64,000 nucleotides of DNA from Paramesorhizobium endophyticum (lineage in GTDB: Bacteria; Pseudomonadota; Alphaproteobacteria; Rhizobiales; Rhizobiaceae), in assembly GCF_014640615.1 (NCBI RefSeq), contig NZ_BMHH01000014.1, positions 1 to 64,000 on the forward strand, in the 5' to 3' direction. Below, piece by piece: positions 38,910-48,876 of the stretch (position 1 is the first letter of the stretch; every line of letters begins with the position of its first letter). The position numbers and the translations under genes were made by a program. The notes beneath the pieces were generated by a model that was not told the origin of the DNA, did no database searches, and saw nothing but the letters and a program-made list of their open reading frames with translations.

Positions 38910-40075
38910 TTGACGGGATGGACCCGCTCGATTTCGCCGCGCTGACGGTGGCTCATGACGAGGCGAATGCCTTCGACGCGGTGGTGCCGCCGATCGTGCA
39001 GACCTCGCTTTTCACCTTCCCGAGCTATGACGACATGGTCGCCTCCTATCGCGGCGAGAAGGTGCGGCCCATCTATACGCGTGGGCTGAACCCGACCGTG
39101 CGCGCCTTCGAGGACATGCTGGCGAAGCTGGAGGGCGGCGAGGACGCGCTGGGTTTCGCCAGTGGCATGGCGGCGATTTCGGCGAGCGTGCTGGCCTTTG
39201 TCGAGCCCGGCGACCGCATCGTCGCGGTGCGCCATGTCTATCCCGACGCGTTCCGTCTGTTCGGCACGATTTGCAAGCGCATGCGCATCGAGGTCGAATA
39301 TGTCGATGGCCGCGACGAAGAGGCCGTGGCGCGGGCGCTGCCGGGCGCGAAGCTCTTCTATATGGAAAGCCCGACCAGCTGGATCATGGAAGCGCATGAT
39401 GTCGGCGCGTTGGCGGCGATTGCCAAGCGTCATGGCGTCATGAGCATCATCGACAACAGCTGGGCGAGCCCGGTCTTCCAGCGACCCCTTTCGCTCGGCG
39501 TCGATCTGGTGGTGCATTCGGCCTCGAAATATCTGGGCGGCCATAGCGATGTGGTGGCCGGGGTGGTGACCGGTTCCAGGACACTCGTTGATCGTATTCG
39601 CGCAGAAACCTATCCTTATCTGGGCGGCAAGCTCTCGCCCTTCGACGCCTGGCTGCTCATCCGCGGCATGCGCACCTTGCCCACGCGCATGAAGGCGCAT
39701 GAGGCCTCGGCGCTGGAGATTGCCCGGCGTCTGCAGGCGCTGGAGCAGGTGGAAACCGTCTGCCATCCGGCGCTCGCCAACCGCCTGCCGGCGGGGTTGA
39801 CGGGCACATCGGGGTTGTTTTCGGTCATTTTCCGCGACGGCGTGAATATCCGGCAGCTCTGCAATCACCTGAAACTGTTCAAGCTCGGCGTGAGCTGGGG
39901 CGGCCATGAAAGCTTGATTGTCCCGGGCGAGGTGGTGCTGCAGCAGCGTGCCCAGCCCAACTCCGCCCATACATTCGGCATCGACCCGCGCTCCGTGCGC
40001 CTCCATGTCGGGCTCGAAGGCACGGAAGCACTCTGGAAGGATTTAGAGGCGGCAATCGCCGTATCGACTGCATGA
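38906..40075 (+). CDS. Cys/Met-metabolism PLP-dependent enzyme (cystathionine lyase/synthase family)
   Basis: 389 residues. The PLP Lys is K208 in SASKYLGGHSD, with D183 in IIDNSWASP, the YTRGLNPTV segment at 57-65 and the SGMAAISA phosphate-binding loop at 86-93. Family members cleave or form C-S bonds in sulfur amino acids. This one is translationally coupled to a FadR-type regulator and followed after 40 bp by a sugar-type ABC importer, an odd place for methionine biosynthesis. I infer a catabolic lyase acting on the imported compound. The reaction cannot be fixed from sequence. Confidence 0.86.
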   Translation: MIDGMDPLDFAALTVAHDEANAFDAVVPPIVQTSLFTFPSYDDMVASYRGEKVRPIYTRGLNPTVRAFEDMLAKLEGGEDALGFASGMAAISASVLAFVEPGDRIVAVRHVYPDAFRLFGTICKRMRIEVEYVDGRDEEAVARALPGAKLFYMESPTSWIMEAHDVGALAAIAKRHGVMSIIDNSWASPVFQRPLSLGVDLVVHSASKYLGGHSDVVAGVVTGSRTLVDRIRAETYPYLGGKLSPFDAWLLIRGMRTLPTRMKAHEASALEIARRLQALEQVETVCHPALANRLPAGLTGTSGLFSVIFRDGVNIRQLCNHLKLFKLGVSWGGHESLIVPGEVVLQQRAQPNSAHTFGIDPRSVRLHVGLEGTEALWKDLEAAIAVSTA

Positions 40076-40115
40076 AGTAGACGACTATCCAACAAACAAA
40101 AAGGGGAACGAAAAC

Positions 40116-41378
40116 ATGAAAAAACTGATCGCAACCGCATTCGCTGCCATGCTGATGAGCGGCACGGCGCTGGCCGATACCACGCTGAAGCTCGTGGAGG
40201 TCATCACCAGCCCGGAGCGCACCGAGACGCTGAAATCCATCGTCGCCAAGTTCGAGGCGGCCAATCCCGGCACCAAGGTGGAGATCATCTCGCTGCCCTG
40301 GGGCGAATCCTTTCAGAAATTCGCGACCATGGTTTCGGCGGGCGAAATCCCCGACGTGATGGAAATGCCGGATACCTGGATTTCGCTCTACGCCAATAAT
40401 GGCTTGCTGGAGAGCCTGGAGCCGTATTTGAAGGACTGGCCGGCGACGGCGGACCTGACCGACCGCGCGCTGGAGCTTGGCCGCAGCGTCAAGGGCACGG
40501 CCTATACGCTGCCCTACGGTTTCTATCTGAACGCCATGTTCTACAACAAGAAGCTTCTCTCCGAGGCGGGCGTTTCCGAGCCGCCGAAGACCATGGATGA
40601 ATTCGTGGAAGCTTCGAAGAAGATCGCCGCGCTGCCGGGCAAATCCGGCTATTGCCTGCGCGGCGGGCCGGGCGGGCTCAACAGCTGGGTGATCTTCGGC
40701 GCGTCGATGGCGGGCTCGAATAAGTTTTTCAACGAGGACGGCACCTCGACCATGAACAGCGGTGGCTGGAAGAAGGGCATCGCCTGGGTCGTTGATCTCT
40801 ACGAACAAGGCCTTGCGCCCAAGGACAGCGTCAATTGGGGCTTCAACGAAACCGTGGCCGGCTTCTACAGCGGCACCTGCGCCTTCCTGAACCAGGACCC
40901 GGACGCGCTTATCGCGATTGCCGAGCGCATGAAGCCGGAGGATTTCGGCGTTGCCGTGATGCCGAAGGGACCTGACGGCAAGACCTTCCCGACGATCGGC
41001 TTCGCCGGCTGGTCGATGATGGCCGCCTCAGAGAACAAGGACCTCGCCTGGAAGCTGATCGCGACGCTGGAAGGCCCGGAAGGCAATATCGAGTGGAACA
41101 AGCGCGTCGGCACCCTGCCGGTGCTGAAATCCGCTGAGAACGATCCCTTCTACAAGACGCCGCAATTCAAGGGCTGGTTCGAGGAACTGGCGGACAAGGA
41201 TGTCGTCCCGACCGTCATGCCGACCTATCTGGAAGAGTTCGCCTATTTCAAGGATTCGCTCGTCATAACCACCTCGCAGAAGGCCCTCCTTGGGGAGATC
41301 ACGCCGGATGAGCTGGCCGATCAATGGGCGGAGTATCTGACAAAGGCGCAGCAGAAGTTTTTGGCGGGGAAGAAGTAG
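40116..41378 (+). CDS. Extracellular sugar-type binding protein (family 1) of the PLP-enzyme operon
   Basis: 420 residues. Signal peptide MKKLIATAFAAMLMSGTALA. Family-1 solute-binding layout: ETLKSIVAKFEAANPGTKVEIISLPWGESFQKFATMVSAGEIPDVMEMPDTW, then GTAYTLPYGFYLNAMFYNKKLL and a long C-terminal lobe. Such proteins usually bind oligosaccharides, glycerol phosphodiesters or polyols. Two permeases and a MalK-type ATPase follow. A 161-bp palindrome separates it from the permease genes. Confidence 0.87.
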   Translation: MKKLIATAFAAMLMSGTALADTTLKLVEVITSPERTETLKSIVAKFEAANPGTKVEIISLPWGESFQKFATMVSAGEIPDVMEMPDTWISLYANNGLLESLEPYLKDWPATADLTDRALELGRSVKGTAYTLPYGFYLNAMFYNKKLLSEAGVSEPPKTMDEFVEASKKIAALPGKSGYCLRGGPGGLNSWVIFGASMAGSNKFFNEDGTSTMNSGGWKKGIAWVVDLYEQGLAPKDSVNWGFNETVAGFYSGTCAFLNQDPDALIAIAERMKPEDFGVAVMPKGPDGKTFPTIGFAGWSMMAASENKDLAWKLIATLEGPEGNIEWNKRVGTLPVLKSAENDPFYKTPQFKGWFEELADKDVVPTVMPTYLEEFAYFKDSLVITTSQKALLGEITPDELADQWAEYLTKAQQKFLAGKK

Positions 41379-41424
41379 GCGTTTCAGCGACTCCAAGTCG
41401 CCCCCTCTGCCCGCCGGGCGACAG

Positions 41425-41585
41425 GTTCGCGCCCTCCTTCCCCCTTGCGGGGAAGGTGCCCGCGTAAGCGGTCGGATGGGGGTGGTGACGTTTGCGCTTG
41501 CTTCGAAGACCGTAGCGCAAACGTCACCACCCCCATCCGACCCTATCGGGCCACCCTCCCCGCAAGGGGGAAGGAGGGCGCGAAC
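41425..41585. repeat. 161-bp RIME/Bru-RS-like palindrome between binding-protein and permease genes
   Basis: Left arm 41425-41497 and right arm 41515-41585 are near-perfect inverted copies around a 17-nt centre. Each arm begins with GTTCGCGCCCTCCTTCCCC or its complement. Inside, the arms differ in one block (CCCGCGTAAGC against CTATCGGGCCA), which leaves an internal loop. It resembles the mosaic elements found in rhizobia and Brucella. As RNA it would fold into a very long hairpin 47 bases after the binding-protein stop. Confidence 0.82.
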
Positions 41586-41653
41586 TGACCAGGCAGGGCG
41601 AGAAGACGCTGCCCCGCCGACACATCAAATAAAACCTCCAACGGGAGGCAACC

Positions 41654-42577
41654 ATGCCCACCCCTATCCATAACCAACCCCACCGCAGTCTCCTGCAACG
41701 GCTCGCCCACGCCTCCGAGCCATATCTCTACAGCGCCCCGGCGCTCATTCTGATCGCGACCATCATGCTGGTGCCGCTGGTACTTGGCATTTCCTACGCC
41801 TTCCGGGATATCCAACTGCTCAATCCGTTCTCGGGGGGCTTCGTCGGGCTAGAACACTTTCGCACGCTGGCCAGCGACAGCACCTTTTATGGCGCGCTCA
41901 AGAACACGCTGTGGTGGACCGGCGGCTCGGTCCTCCTGCAATTCGTCTTTGGGCTGATCCTGGCGCTGCTGCTCGACAAGCCCTTTGCCGGGCGTGGGCT
42001 GGCGCAGGCGCTGGTGTTCCTGCCTTGGGCCGTGCCGACGTTTCTCTCCGGCCTCAACTGGGCCTGGCTGTTCAATCCGGTCATCGGCCCGCTGCCGCAC
42101 TGGCTTCACGCGCTCGGCCTCCTCGACGCGCCGGACAATATCCTCTCCGACCCGCATCTCGCCATGTGGGGCATCATCACGGCCAGCGTCTGGTGGGGCA
42201 TTCCCTTCTTCGCCATCACCATGCTCGCCGCGCTGCAGGCTATTCCGCGCGATCTCTACGAGGCAGCGGCCATCGACGGTGCGGGGCCGGTGCAGCGGTT
42301 CCTGTCGATCACCTTGCCCTATCTTGCGCCGACCATGGCGATCACCATCCTCCTGCGCACGGTCTGGATCGCCAACAGTGCCGACCTGATCGTCGTCATG
42401 ACCGGGGGAGGGCCAGCCGACCGCACGCAGATCGTCGCGAGCTATATCTTCACCCAGGCCTTCAAGCGGCTCGATTTCGGCTATGCCTCGGCCATCGCGC
42501 TGGTCCTGCTCGTGCTGCTGCTCGCCTATTCGATGCTGATCGTGCTCCTGCGCCAGACATTGCTGAACAGGGATTAA
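41654..42577 (+). CDS. Sugar ABC permease (MalF/UgpA type)
   Basis: 307 residues from ATG 41654 after GGGAGGCAACC. Six or so membrane segments of BPD_transp_1; the coupling motif is EAAAIDGAGPVQRFLSITLP, preceded by ALQAIPRDLY. It pairs with the permease that starts 4 bp after its stop. Confidence 0.88.
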   Translation: MPTPIHNQPHRSLLQRLAHASEPYLYSAPALILIATIMLVPLVLGISYAFRDIQLLNPFSGGFVGLEHFRTLASDSTFYGALKNTLWWTGGSVLLQFVFGLILALLLDKPFAGRGLAQALVFLPWAVPTFLSGLNWAWLFNPVIGPLPHWLHALGLLDAPDNILSDPHLAMWGIITASVWWGIPFFAITMLAALQAIPRDLYEAAAIDGAGPVQRFLSITLPYLAPTMAITILLRTVWIANSADLIVVMTGGGPADRTQIVASYIFTQAFKRLDFGYASAIALVLLVLLLAYSMLIVLLRQTLLNRD

Positions 42578-42581
42578 GACA

Positions 42582-43415
42582 ATGACCGCTCGCAAAATCC
42601 TTCTCACCGGGGCGCATCGCGGAGCAATCCTACTCTATATCCTGTTCGCCCTGTTTCCGCTGTTCTGGCTCCTGAAAGTCTCGGTCACGCCGAACGACCT
42701 GCTCTATAGCGAAGGCGTGCGGCTCTGGCCGTCGCGCACCACATTTGAGCATTTCAACCACGTACTGACGCATAGCTCCTTTCCGAGTTTCTTCCGCAAT
42801 AGCGTCATCGTTTCCGGCGCGACGGCGATTGTGGTCACGCTCTTCGCCTCGCTTTCCGGCTATGCGCTGTCGCGCTTTGACTTTCGCGGCAAATACTGGA
42901 TCGTTGCGCTGATGCTGCTGACGCAGATGTTCCCGCTCGTCATGCTGATCGCGCCGATCTACAAGATCATGGCGCCGCTGGGCCTCACCAACAGCCTCGT
43001 CGGGCTCGTCATCGTCTATTCGGCCTTCAACATGCCGTTCGCGACCTTCCTGATGCAGTCCTTCTTTGACGGGATTCCGAAGGATCTGGAGGAGGCGGCC
43101 AAGATCGACGGGGCAACCCAGTTCACTGCGTTTCGCCAGATCATCCTGCCGCTGACGCTGCCCGGCATCGCGGCGACGCTCGGCTTCGTCTTTACCGCAG
43201 CGTGGAGCGAACTGCTCTTCGCGCTGATGCTGATCTCGGGCAATGACGCCGCCACCTTCCCCGTAGGCCTCCTCACCTTCGTTTCGAAATTCTCCGTCGA
43301 TTTCGGGCAGATGATGGCGGCTGGCGTCATGGCGCTCATTCCGGCCTGTTTCTTCTTCTTCCTCATTCAACGCTATCTCGTGCAGGGCCTCACCGCCGGC
43401 GCGGTCAAAGGCTGA
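42582..43415 (+). CDS. Sugar ABC permease (MalG/UgpE type)
   Basis: 277 residues. BPD_transp_1 with coupling motif [22 protein letters not shown] and the closing [15 protein letters not shown], which is how most MalG-type permeases end. Starts 4 bp after the partner permease gene and ends 11 bp before the ATPase gene. Confidence 0.88.
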   Translation: MTARKILLTGAHRGAILLYILFALFPLFWLLKVSVTPNDLLYSEGVRLWPSRTTFEHFNHVLTHSSFPSFFRNSVIVSGATAIVVTLFASLSGYALSRFDFRGKYWIVALMLLTQMFPLVMLIAPIYKIMAPLGLTNSLVGLVIVYSAFNMPFATFLMQSFFDGIPKDLEEAAKIDGATQFTAFRQIILPLTLPGIAATLGFVFTAAWSELLFALMLISGNDAATFPVGLLTFVSKFSVDFGQMMAAGVMALIPACFFFFLIQRYLVQGLTAGAVKG

Positions 43416-43426
43416 AAGGATTTTCC

Positions 43427-44515
43427 ATGGCGTCTATCGACATCCAGTCCGTCCGCAAGAGCTATGGCGATCTTGCCGTCCTCCATGGCGTCGATCTCAC
43501 GATCCGCGATGGCGAGTTCATCGTTCTGGTTGGTCCGTCCGGCTGCGGAAAATCGACGCTGCTGCGCATGATCGCGGGGCTGGAGGAAATTTCTTCCGGT
43601 GAGGTGCGGATCGGCGGTAGGCGCGTCAATGAGCTGCAACCCAGGGATCGCGACATTGCCATGGTGTTCCAGTCCTATGCGCTCTATCCGCATATGAGCG
43701 TTGCCGGGAATATGAGCTACAGCCTTCGCCTGCGCAAAACGCCAAAGGACAGGATCGCTGCCGCCATCAAATCGACCGCGGGCAAGCTCGGCCTCGACCC
43801 GTTGCTGGAGCGCCGCCCCAAGGCGCTCTCCGGCGGCCAGCGCCAGCGCGTTGCCATGGGCCGCGCCATCGTGCGCCAGCCTAAGGCCTTCCTGTTCGAC
43901 GAGCCGCTGTCCAATCTCGACGCCCGCCTGCGCGAGCAGATGCGCGCCGAAATCAAGAAACTGCATGGCGACCTAAAGGCCACCTCGATCTACGTTACCC
44001 ATGACCAGATCGAGGCGATGACGCTCGCCGACCGTATCGTCGCCATGCATGGCGGCGTGGTGCAGCAAGTGGGCTCGCCGCTGGAGCTCTATGACCGCCC
44101 GGCAAATCTGTTCGTGGCCGGGTTCATCGGCTCGCCTGCCATGAATTTCCTCGACGTCACCTATCTCGAAGCGGATGGCGGCCCGCGCCTGAAGCTCGCC
44201 GATGACACGCAGATCCCGCTACCAAAGCTCATGCCGCTTGGCGAAGGCACGAAGGTGACGCTGGGCATCCGTCCCGAACATGTGGCGATCGAGAAGGAAG
44301 GGGGATTGGCGGCGCATGTCGACCTCGTCGAGCCCACCGGCTTCGGCATCATCCTGCATCTCTCCCTGCACGGCCTGCCTTTCAAGGTGTTCACGCTCGA
44401 CCGCGAAGCGCTCCATGCAAAGGGCGCGGTGCAGGTAAGCTTCCCCGCGCAATATCTCCATCTGTTCGACGGGCAGGAAAACCGGGTTGAAACTTCAGGC
44501 GGGAGGTCACAATAA
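43427..44515 (+). CDS. MalK/UgpC-type ABC ATPase
   Basis: 362 residues. Walker [10 protein letters not shown] at 36-44, Q-loop [13 protein letters not shown], signature [15 protein letters not shown], Walker [17 protein letters not shown], switch His in [11 protein letters not shown], and a C-terminal OB/TOBE regulatory region ending [10 protein letters not shown]. Last gene of the PLP-enzyme/ABC operon. I see no clear terminator after it. Confidence 0.89.
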   Translation: MASIDIQSVRKSYGDLAVLHGVDLTIRDGEFIVLVGPSGCGKSTLLRMIAGLEEISSGEVRIGGRRVNELQPRDRDIAMVFQSYALYPHMSVAGNMSYSLRLRKTPKDRIAAAIKSTAGKLGLDPLLERRPKALSGGQRQRVAMGRAIVRQPKAFLFDEPLSNLDARLREQMRAEIKKLHGDLKATSIYVTHDQIEAMTLADRIVAMHGGVVQQVGSPLELYDRPANLFVAGFIGSPAMNFLDVTYLEADGGPRLKLADDTQIPLPKLMPLGEGTKVTLGIRPEHVAIEKEGGLAAHVDLVEPTGFGIILHLSLHGLPFKVFTLDREALHAKGAVQVSFPAQYLHLFDGQENRVETSGGRSQ

Positions 44516-44995
44516 TCTGCCAGAGAGCGAGAATTATATCCGCACCGGCCGTTTCAGGGGCTTCGCTTCCGCCACGGGCTGCGCAGCACGCTAAATATCC
44601 TACGCCTGTCGTGGCGGATATCCACCGCGCTCACGACCGAACAACATTTCGTGACATGGATTGTGTCATCCGGTTGCATTGATCCTCCTCAACAGGGCCG
44701 CGATTTGAGTCAATGCCCGTAAGTTCGGGCGTAAGAGCCAATTACCTTTGTTGGCAATGGCATATATTTATCTAGTTATTACAATATGTTGCTAGCATTC
44801 ATACTCGGAATGCTTGTCTTGGCGCCGCCTGTGCGGACTGGCCAGCGGAATACAAGGGCTCTGTGGACGGATTGTCGCAGGCGGCGGGGTTCCGGTGCCG
44901 GAATTTGTCTGAATGATGGCCTGGACGATTCGCATCGTGGCTTTTTTTGGAAAGCGCATCGAACCGTCTACCCACCCAATCGGCAGGAAATGACA
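44516..44995. promoter_or_regulatory. 480-bp gap before the FAD dehydrogenase genes
   Basis: No gene is supported here. The first 200 bp is GC-rich without recognisable content. From about 44740 to 44805 the sequence is AT-rich (CATATATTTATCTAGTTATT) and is the likely promoter region for the dehydrogenase operon. A longer in-frame extension of the small-subunit gene back to 44786 is rejected because the TAT signal should be near the start. Confidence 0.5.
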
Positions 44996-45697
44996 ATGAC
45001 CGACCTTCCCGGATATCCGAGCCGGCGCAGCTTTTTGAAAGCTTCCGCCGCAAGCGCGGTGCTTTCAGGGCTCCCCATCTCCGCCAAAGCGGAACCGAAG
45101 ACGCCTCCCGTTCCACTCGAGCAATATGAGCGGCAATATTTCAACGATGTTGAATGGGCTTTCATCCTCGCCGCGACGGCGCGATTGATCCCGTCCGAGG
45201 GCGATGGTCCCGGCGCCATCGAGACCCGGGTTCCCATTTTCATCGATCTCCAGCTTGCAGGCGATTATGGCCGGGCGGATGATTGGTACATGGTCGGACC
45301 GCATGACCCGTCAGCGGACCCGACGCGGGGCTGGCAGACGCCGCTCAACCCTGCGCAGCTTTACCGGCAGGCCATTCCGGCCTTCAATGGCTGGTGCGAG
45401 CAGAAATATGGCGCGGTGTTCGCGGCGCTGAATGCGGAACAGCAGGATGCGGCGCTGACGGCGCTTCAGAAAGGCCAGGTCGGACTCACGCCCGAACTGC
45501 GCGACTTCTTCACCGTCCTCCTGCAGAACACCAAGGAAGGCTATTTCGCCGATCCGATGTATGGCGGCAATCACGGCATGCAGTCGTGGACCTATATCGG
45601 CTTCCCCGGCGCTCGCGCCAACTACAAGGAATGGGTCGAGCGATACAATGTCCGCTACCCGCTGGGTCCGGTTTCGATCAAGGGGGAGAGGGCATAA
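44996..45697 (+). CDS. TAT-exported small subunit of a gluconate-2-dehydrogenase-type complex
   Basis: Start at ATG 44996, eight bases after AGGAAA; 233 residues. A twin-arginine signal SRRSFLKASAASAV at about 9-22 sends the folded complex to the periplasm. The body belongs to the gluconate 2-dehydrogenase subunit 3 family (RQYFNDVEWAFILAATARLIPSEGDGPGA, PIFIDLQLAGDYG, MYGGNHGMQSWTYIGFPGARANY). The subunit acts as chaperone and export partner for the FAD subunit. Its stop overlaps the start of that gene (TAATG). Confidence 0.88.
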   Translation: MTDLPGYPSRRSFLKASAASAVLSGLPISAKAEPKTPPVPLEQYERQYFNDVEWAFILAATARLIPSEGDGPGAIETRVPIFIDLQLAGDYGRADDWYMVGPHDPSADPTRGWQTPLNPAQLYRQAIPAFNGWCEQKYGAVFAALNAEQQDAALTALQKGQVGLTPELRDFFTVLLQNTKEGYFADPMYGGNHGMQSWTYIGFPGARANYKEWVERYNVRYPLGPVSIKGERA

Positions 45698-47466
45698 TGG
45701 CACGCCAGGAAAAGAAGAAAGACGTCGTCGTCGTCGGCCTCGGCTGGACGGGCGCGATCCTCTCGATGGAACTCGCCCAGGAAGGGCTGGAAATCGTGGC
45801 GCTCGAACGCGGGCCCGACCAGAACACGGTTCCCGACTTCAAATACCCAAACATGATCGACGAGCTGAAATATGGCGTGCGGCTGAAGATGATGCAGCGC
45901 GCCAGCCAGCAAACAGTCACGGTGCGCCGCAACCAGGACGAGGTTGCGCTACCCTATCGCAGCTTCGGCTCCTTCCTGCCCGGCAATGGCGTCGGCGGCG
46001 CGGGCACACACTGGAACGGCCTGAACTGGCGTCCGCAGCCGGAAGAATTGCGGCTGCGCTCCTATGTGCGCGAGCGCTGGGGCGAACAGATCATTCCAGA
46101 CGACATGCTGCTGGGCGATTATCCGATCACCTATGACGAGCTGGAGCCGTTCTTCGACCGATTCGAGCGCGTGGCCGGTATTTCAGGCAAGGCCGGCAAT
46201 ATCAAGGGCCAGATCATCGAGGGCGGCAATCCGTTCGAGGGATGGCGCTCGCGGGAGTATCCGATGCCGCCGATGCCCACGACCTGGGACGGCCGGAAGT
46301 TTGCGGATGCGGCGAAGGCCATGGGATATCATCCGTTCCCGTCGCCGGGCGGTATCGCTTCGACGGCCTATGTCAACGAGTATGGCATGCAGATGGGGCC
46401 GTGCAATCATTGCGGCTTCTGCGAGCGTTTCGGATGCTATCAATATTCGAAGTCCTCGCCGCAGACAGCGGTTCTCGATGCGCTCAAGCGCATGCCGAAT
46501 TTCTCCTATCGCACGGGGGCCGAGGTGCTGCGCGTCGAGATGGCGCCTGATGGGAAGACGGCGACGGGCGTGACCTATTTCGACGAGAATAGCCAGGAAG
46601 AGGTCTTCCAGCCCGCGGATATCGTCGTCCTGGCGTCGTTCCAGCTCAACAATGTGCATCTGGCGCTGCTGTCCGGCATCGGCCAGCCCTACGACCCGGT
46701 GACGGGCGAGGGCGTGACGGGCCGCAATTATGCCTACCAGCTCACCGGCGGCGTATCGCTTTTCTACAAGAACGAAGAGTTCAATCCGTTCATCGGCACC
46801 GGCGCGAATGGCATGTGCATCGATGATTTTGGCGTCAACCAGATCGATTTCGGACGGGAAGGCTTTATCGGCGGCGCTTACTGGCGCGCGGGCCAGACCA
46901 ACGGCCAGCCGATCCGCAGCATGGCGCTGCCCTCGGACACGCCGAGCTGGGGCGCCGGCTGGAAGAAGGCGATCGCCGAATGGTACGGGCATGTCATGAA
47001 TATCGGAACGCACGGTTCCGTCATGTCCTACCGGACCAACCATCTCGACCTCGACCCGATCTACAAGGACCGGCACGGGCGCTCGCTCATGCGGATGACG
47101 TTCAACTGGAATCCGAACGATATCCGGATGACACAGTTCATGAAGCGCAAGGCGGAAGAACTGGCCAGGACCATGAACCCGGACCTGACGCAATCGTCGT
47201 TCAAGAAGGAAGGCGCGCAGTTCGATGTGCGGCCCTATCAGACGACGCACACCACGGGCGGCCACATCATGTCGGACAATCCGCGTGAGGGCGTGGTCAA
47301 CCGCTATTCGCAGGCATGGGACAAGCACAATGTGTTCCTGACCGGCGCGGGCAATTTCGTGCAGAACACGCAGTACAATCCGACGGGGCTGCTTGGCGGG
47401 CTTGCCTATTCCACCGCGCATGCGATCCGCACGCAGTATCTTTCCAAGCCGCGACCGCTGATCTGA
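45697..47466 (+). CDS. FAD/3Fe-4S catalytic subunit, GMC-family sugar or polyol dehydrogenase
   Basis: 589 residues from ATG 45697. FAD motif VVVGLGWTGA at 11-20, GNGVGGAGTHWNG at 97-109, and a C-terminal GMC region THTTGGHIMSDNP ... QNTQYNPTGLLGGLAY. A Cys cluster CNHCGFCERFGC (C236, C239, C242, C247) fits the 3Fe-4S ligands known in the related FAD-glucose and fructose dehydrogenases. It oxidises a sugar, sugar acid or polyol in the periplasm and passes electrons to the cytochrome subunit. It has no signal peptide, so it is expected to ride out with the TAT subunit. Substrate unknown; gluconate, glucose, sorbitol and 2-ketogluconate are candidates. Confidence 0.88.
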   Translation: MARQEKKKDVVVVGLGWTGAILSMELAQEGLEIVALERGPDQNTVPDFKYPNMIDELKYGVRLKMMQRASQQTVTVRRNQDEVALPYRSFGSFLPGNGVGGAGTHWNGLNWRPQPEELRLRSYVRERWGEQIIPDDMLLGDYPITYDELEPFFDRFERVAGISGKAGNIKGQIIEGGNPFEGWRSREYPMPPMPTTWDGRKFADAAKAMGYHPFPSPGGIASTAYVNEYGMQMGPCNHCGFCERFGCYQYSKSSPQTAVLDALKRMPNFSYRTGAEVLRVEMAPDGKTATGVTYFDENSQEEVFQPADIVVLASFQLNNVHLALLSGIGQPYDPVTGEGVTGRNYAYQLTGGVSLFYKNEEFNPFIGTGANGMCIDDFGVNQIDFGREGFIGGAYWRAGQTNGQPIRSMALPSDTPSWGAGWKKAIAEWYGHVMNIGTHGSVMSYRTNHLDLDPIYKDRHGRSLMRMTFNWNPNDIRMTQFMKRKAEELARTMNPDLTQSSFKKEGAQFDVRPYQTTHTTGGHIMSDNPREGVVNRYSQAWDKHNVFLTGAGNFVQNTQYNPTGLLGGLAYSTAHAIRTQYLSKPRPLI

Positions 47467-47477
47467 GGAGAATGGCG

Positions 47478-48830
47478 ATGAAAACTTTTCTGCGCATCAT
47501 CGGCGTTCTCGTCATCATCGGAATTGCCGCACTACTGGCCTTCCTGTTCATACCGGTGCAACTGACCAAGCCGACGAAGGAACTGGCCGCCGGCTGGAAA
47601 CCCGCCCCCGGACAGGGCGAATATGTGATGTACGCCTCGGACTGCATGGCCTGCCACACGGCGGAGGGGGGCAAGCCCTTTGCCGGCGGGCGCCCGATCG
47701 CCAGCCCCATGGGCACGATCTGGACCACCAACATTACCCCCGACCCGGAAACCGGCATTGGCAAATGGACGCTCGATCAGTTCCGCGCCGCCCTCTATGA
47801 CGGCATTCGTGCGGACGGCGCGCATCTCTATCCCGCGATGCCCTATGAGAACTATCGTAAGCTCACCGAGGAGGATGTCCGGGCGCTCTATGACTATTTC
47901 ATGCACCAAGTGCCGCCGGTGAAGAACGCCGTTCAGGAAACGAAGCTCGGTTTCCCGTTCAACATGCGTTTCGGCATTCGCGCGTGGAACTGGCTGGCTT
48001 TGAGGCATGAAGCGGGCTTCACCCCGGCGGGCAAATCCGAGATGCAGGATCGCGGCCAGTATCTCGTGGAAGGACCGGCACATTGCGCGGCCTGCCACAG
48101 CCCGCGCAATCCGCTCATGATGCAGAGCGGGCTCGAGACCGGCGACAAGAACTTCCTCGCCGGCGGCATCGTCGATGGCTGGAACGCTCCCTCCTTGAGG
48201 GGACCGAATTCCGCTTCGCAGAAATGGTCCATGGAGGAGATGGCCGCCTATCTCGCGACGGGCCGCAATGCGAACTCCACCGCCAATGGTGAGATGGGGT
48301 ACGTGGTCAGGGACTCGCTTCAGCACCTGACTGATGCGGACAATCTGGCGATTGCAGCCTTCCTGAAGAGCCTCGATGGCGGCGATATCGAAACGCCGCA
48401 GGGCTTCGCCGTGAAGGCCTCGACGGCGCTTCCCGCCGCCCCGGCGGATTCCGCGGGCGAAAAGACGGCAACCATGTTGACGGAGGCTTCCCCCTCTATG
48501 CCTGTGGGCGCCCGGCTTTACATCGACAATTGCTCCGCCTGCCATTTCGTGACAGGCAAGGGCGCGCCGGGCATTTTCCCCGAACTTGCCGGCAATGAGC
48601 TGGTGACCGGTTCGGAGGCGAAACCGCTGATCTCTATCATCCTCAACGGCGCCGAGGTGCCTTCGACGCAGAAGCGCCCGATGCGGCTGGTGATGCAGGG
48701 CTATGCGGACCGCCTGAGCGACGAAGAAGTCGCGGAACTGGCAAGCTTCGTTCGTTCCGCATGGGGCAATAATGCAAGCGCCGTGAAGGCCTCGGCTGTG
48801 GTGGCGGTGCGCAACAGCCAACCGCATTGA
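47478..48830 (+). CDS. Membrane-anchored triheme cytochrome c subunit
   Basis: 450 residues from ATG 47478; ATG 47472 is an alternative. An N-terminal hydrophobic segment (FLRIIGVLVIIGIAALLAFLF) anchors it, followed by three CxxCH heme sites: CMACH (C56-H60), CAACH and CSACH. This is the layout of cytochrome subunits of membrane gluconate, sorbitol and alcohol dehydrogenases, which pass electrons to ubiquinone or an oxidase. It closes the three-gene operon and is followed by a strong terminator. Confidence 0.9.
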   Translation: MKTFLRIIGVLVIIGIAALLAFLFIPVQLTKPTKELAAGWKPAPGQGEYVMYASDCMACHTAEGGKPFAGGRPIASPMGTIWTTNITPDPETGIGKWTLDQFRAALYDGIRADGAHLYPAMPYENYRKLTEEDVRALYDYFMHQVPPVKNAVQETKLGFPFNMRFGIRAWNWLALRHEAGFTPAGKSEMQDRGQYLVEGPAHCAACHSPRNPLMMQSGLETGDKNFLAGGIVDGWNAPSLRGPNSASQKWSMEEMAAYLATGRNANSTANGEMGYVVRDSLQHLTDADNLAIAAFLKSLDGGDIETPQGFAVKASTALPAAPADSAGEKTATMLTEASPSMPVGARLYIDNCSACHFVTGKGAPGIFPELAGNELVTGSEAKPLISIILNGAEVPSTQKRPMRLVMQGYADRLSDEEVAELASFVRSAWGNNASAVKASAVVAVRNSQPH

Positions 48831-48839
48831 TCGCAATGA

Positions 48840-48876
48840 TAAACCGGCGGCGGAAGAAAGTTCCGCCGCCGGTTTA
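48840..48876 (+). terminator. Rho-independent terminator after the cytochrome c gene
   Basis: TAAACCGGCGGCGGAA / TTCCGCCGCCGGTTTA: a 16-bp perfect stem with a 5-nt loop, 9 bases past the stop codon and ending in TTTATT. Confidence 0.88.
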
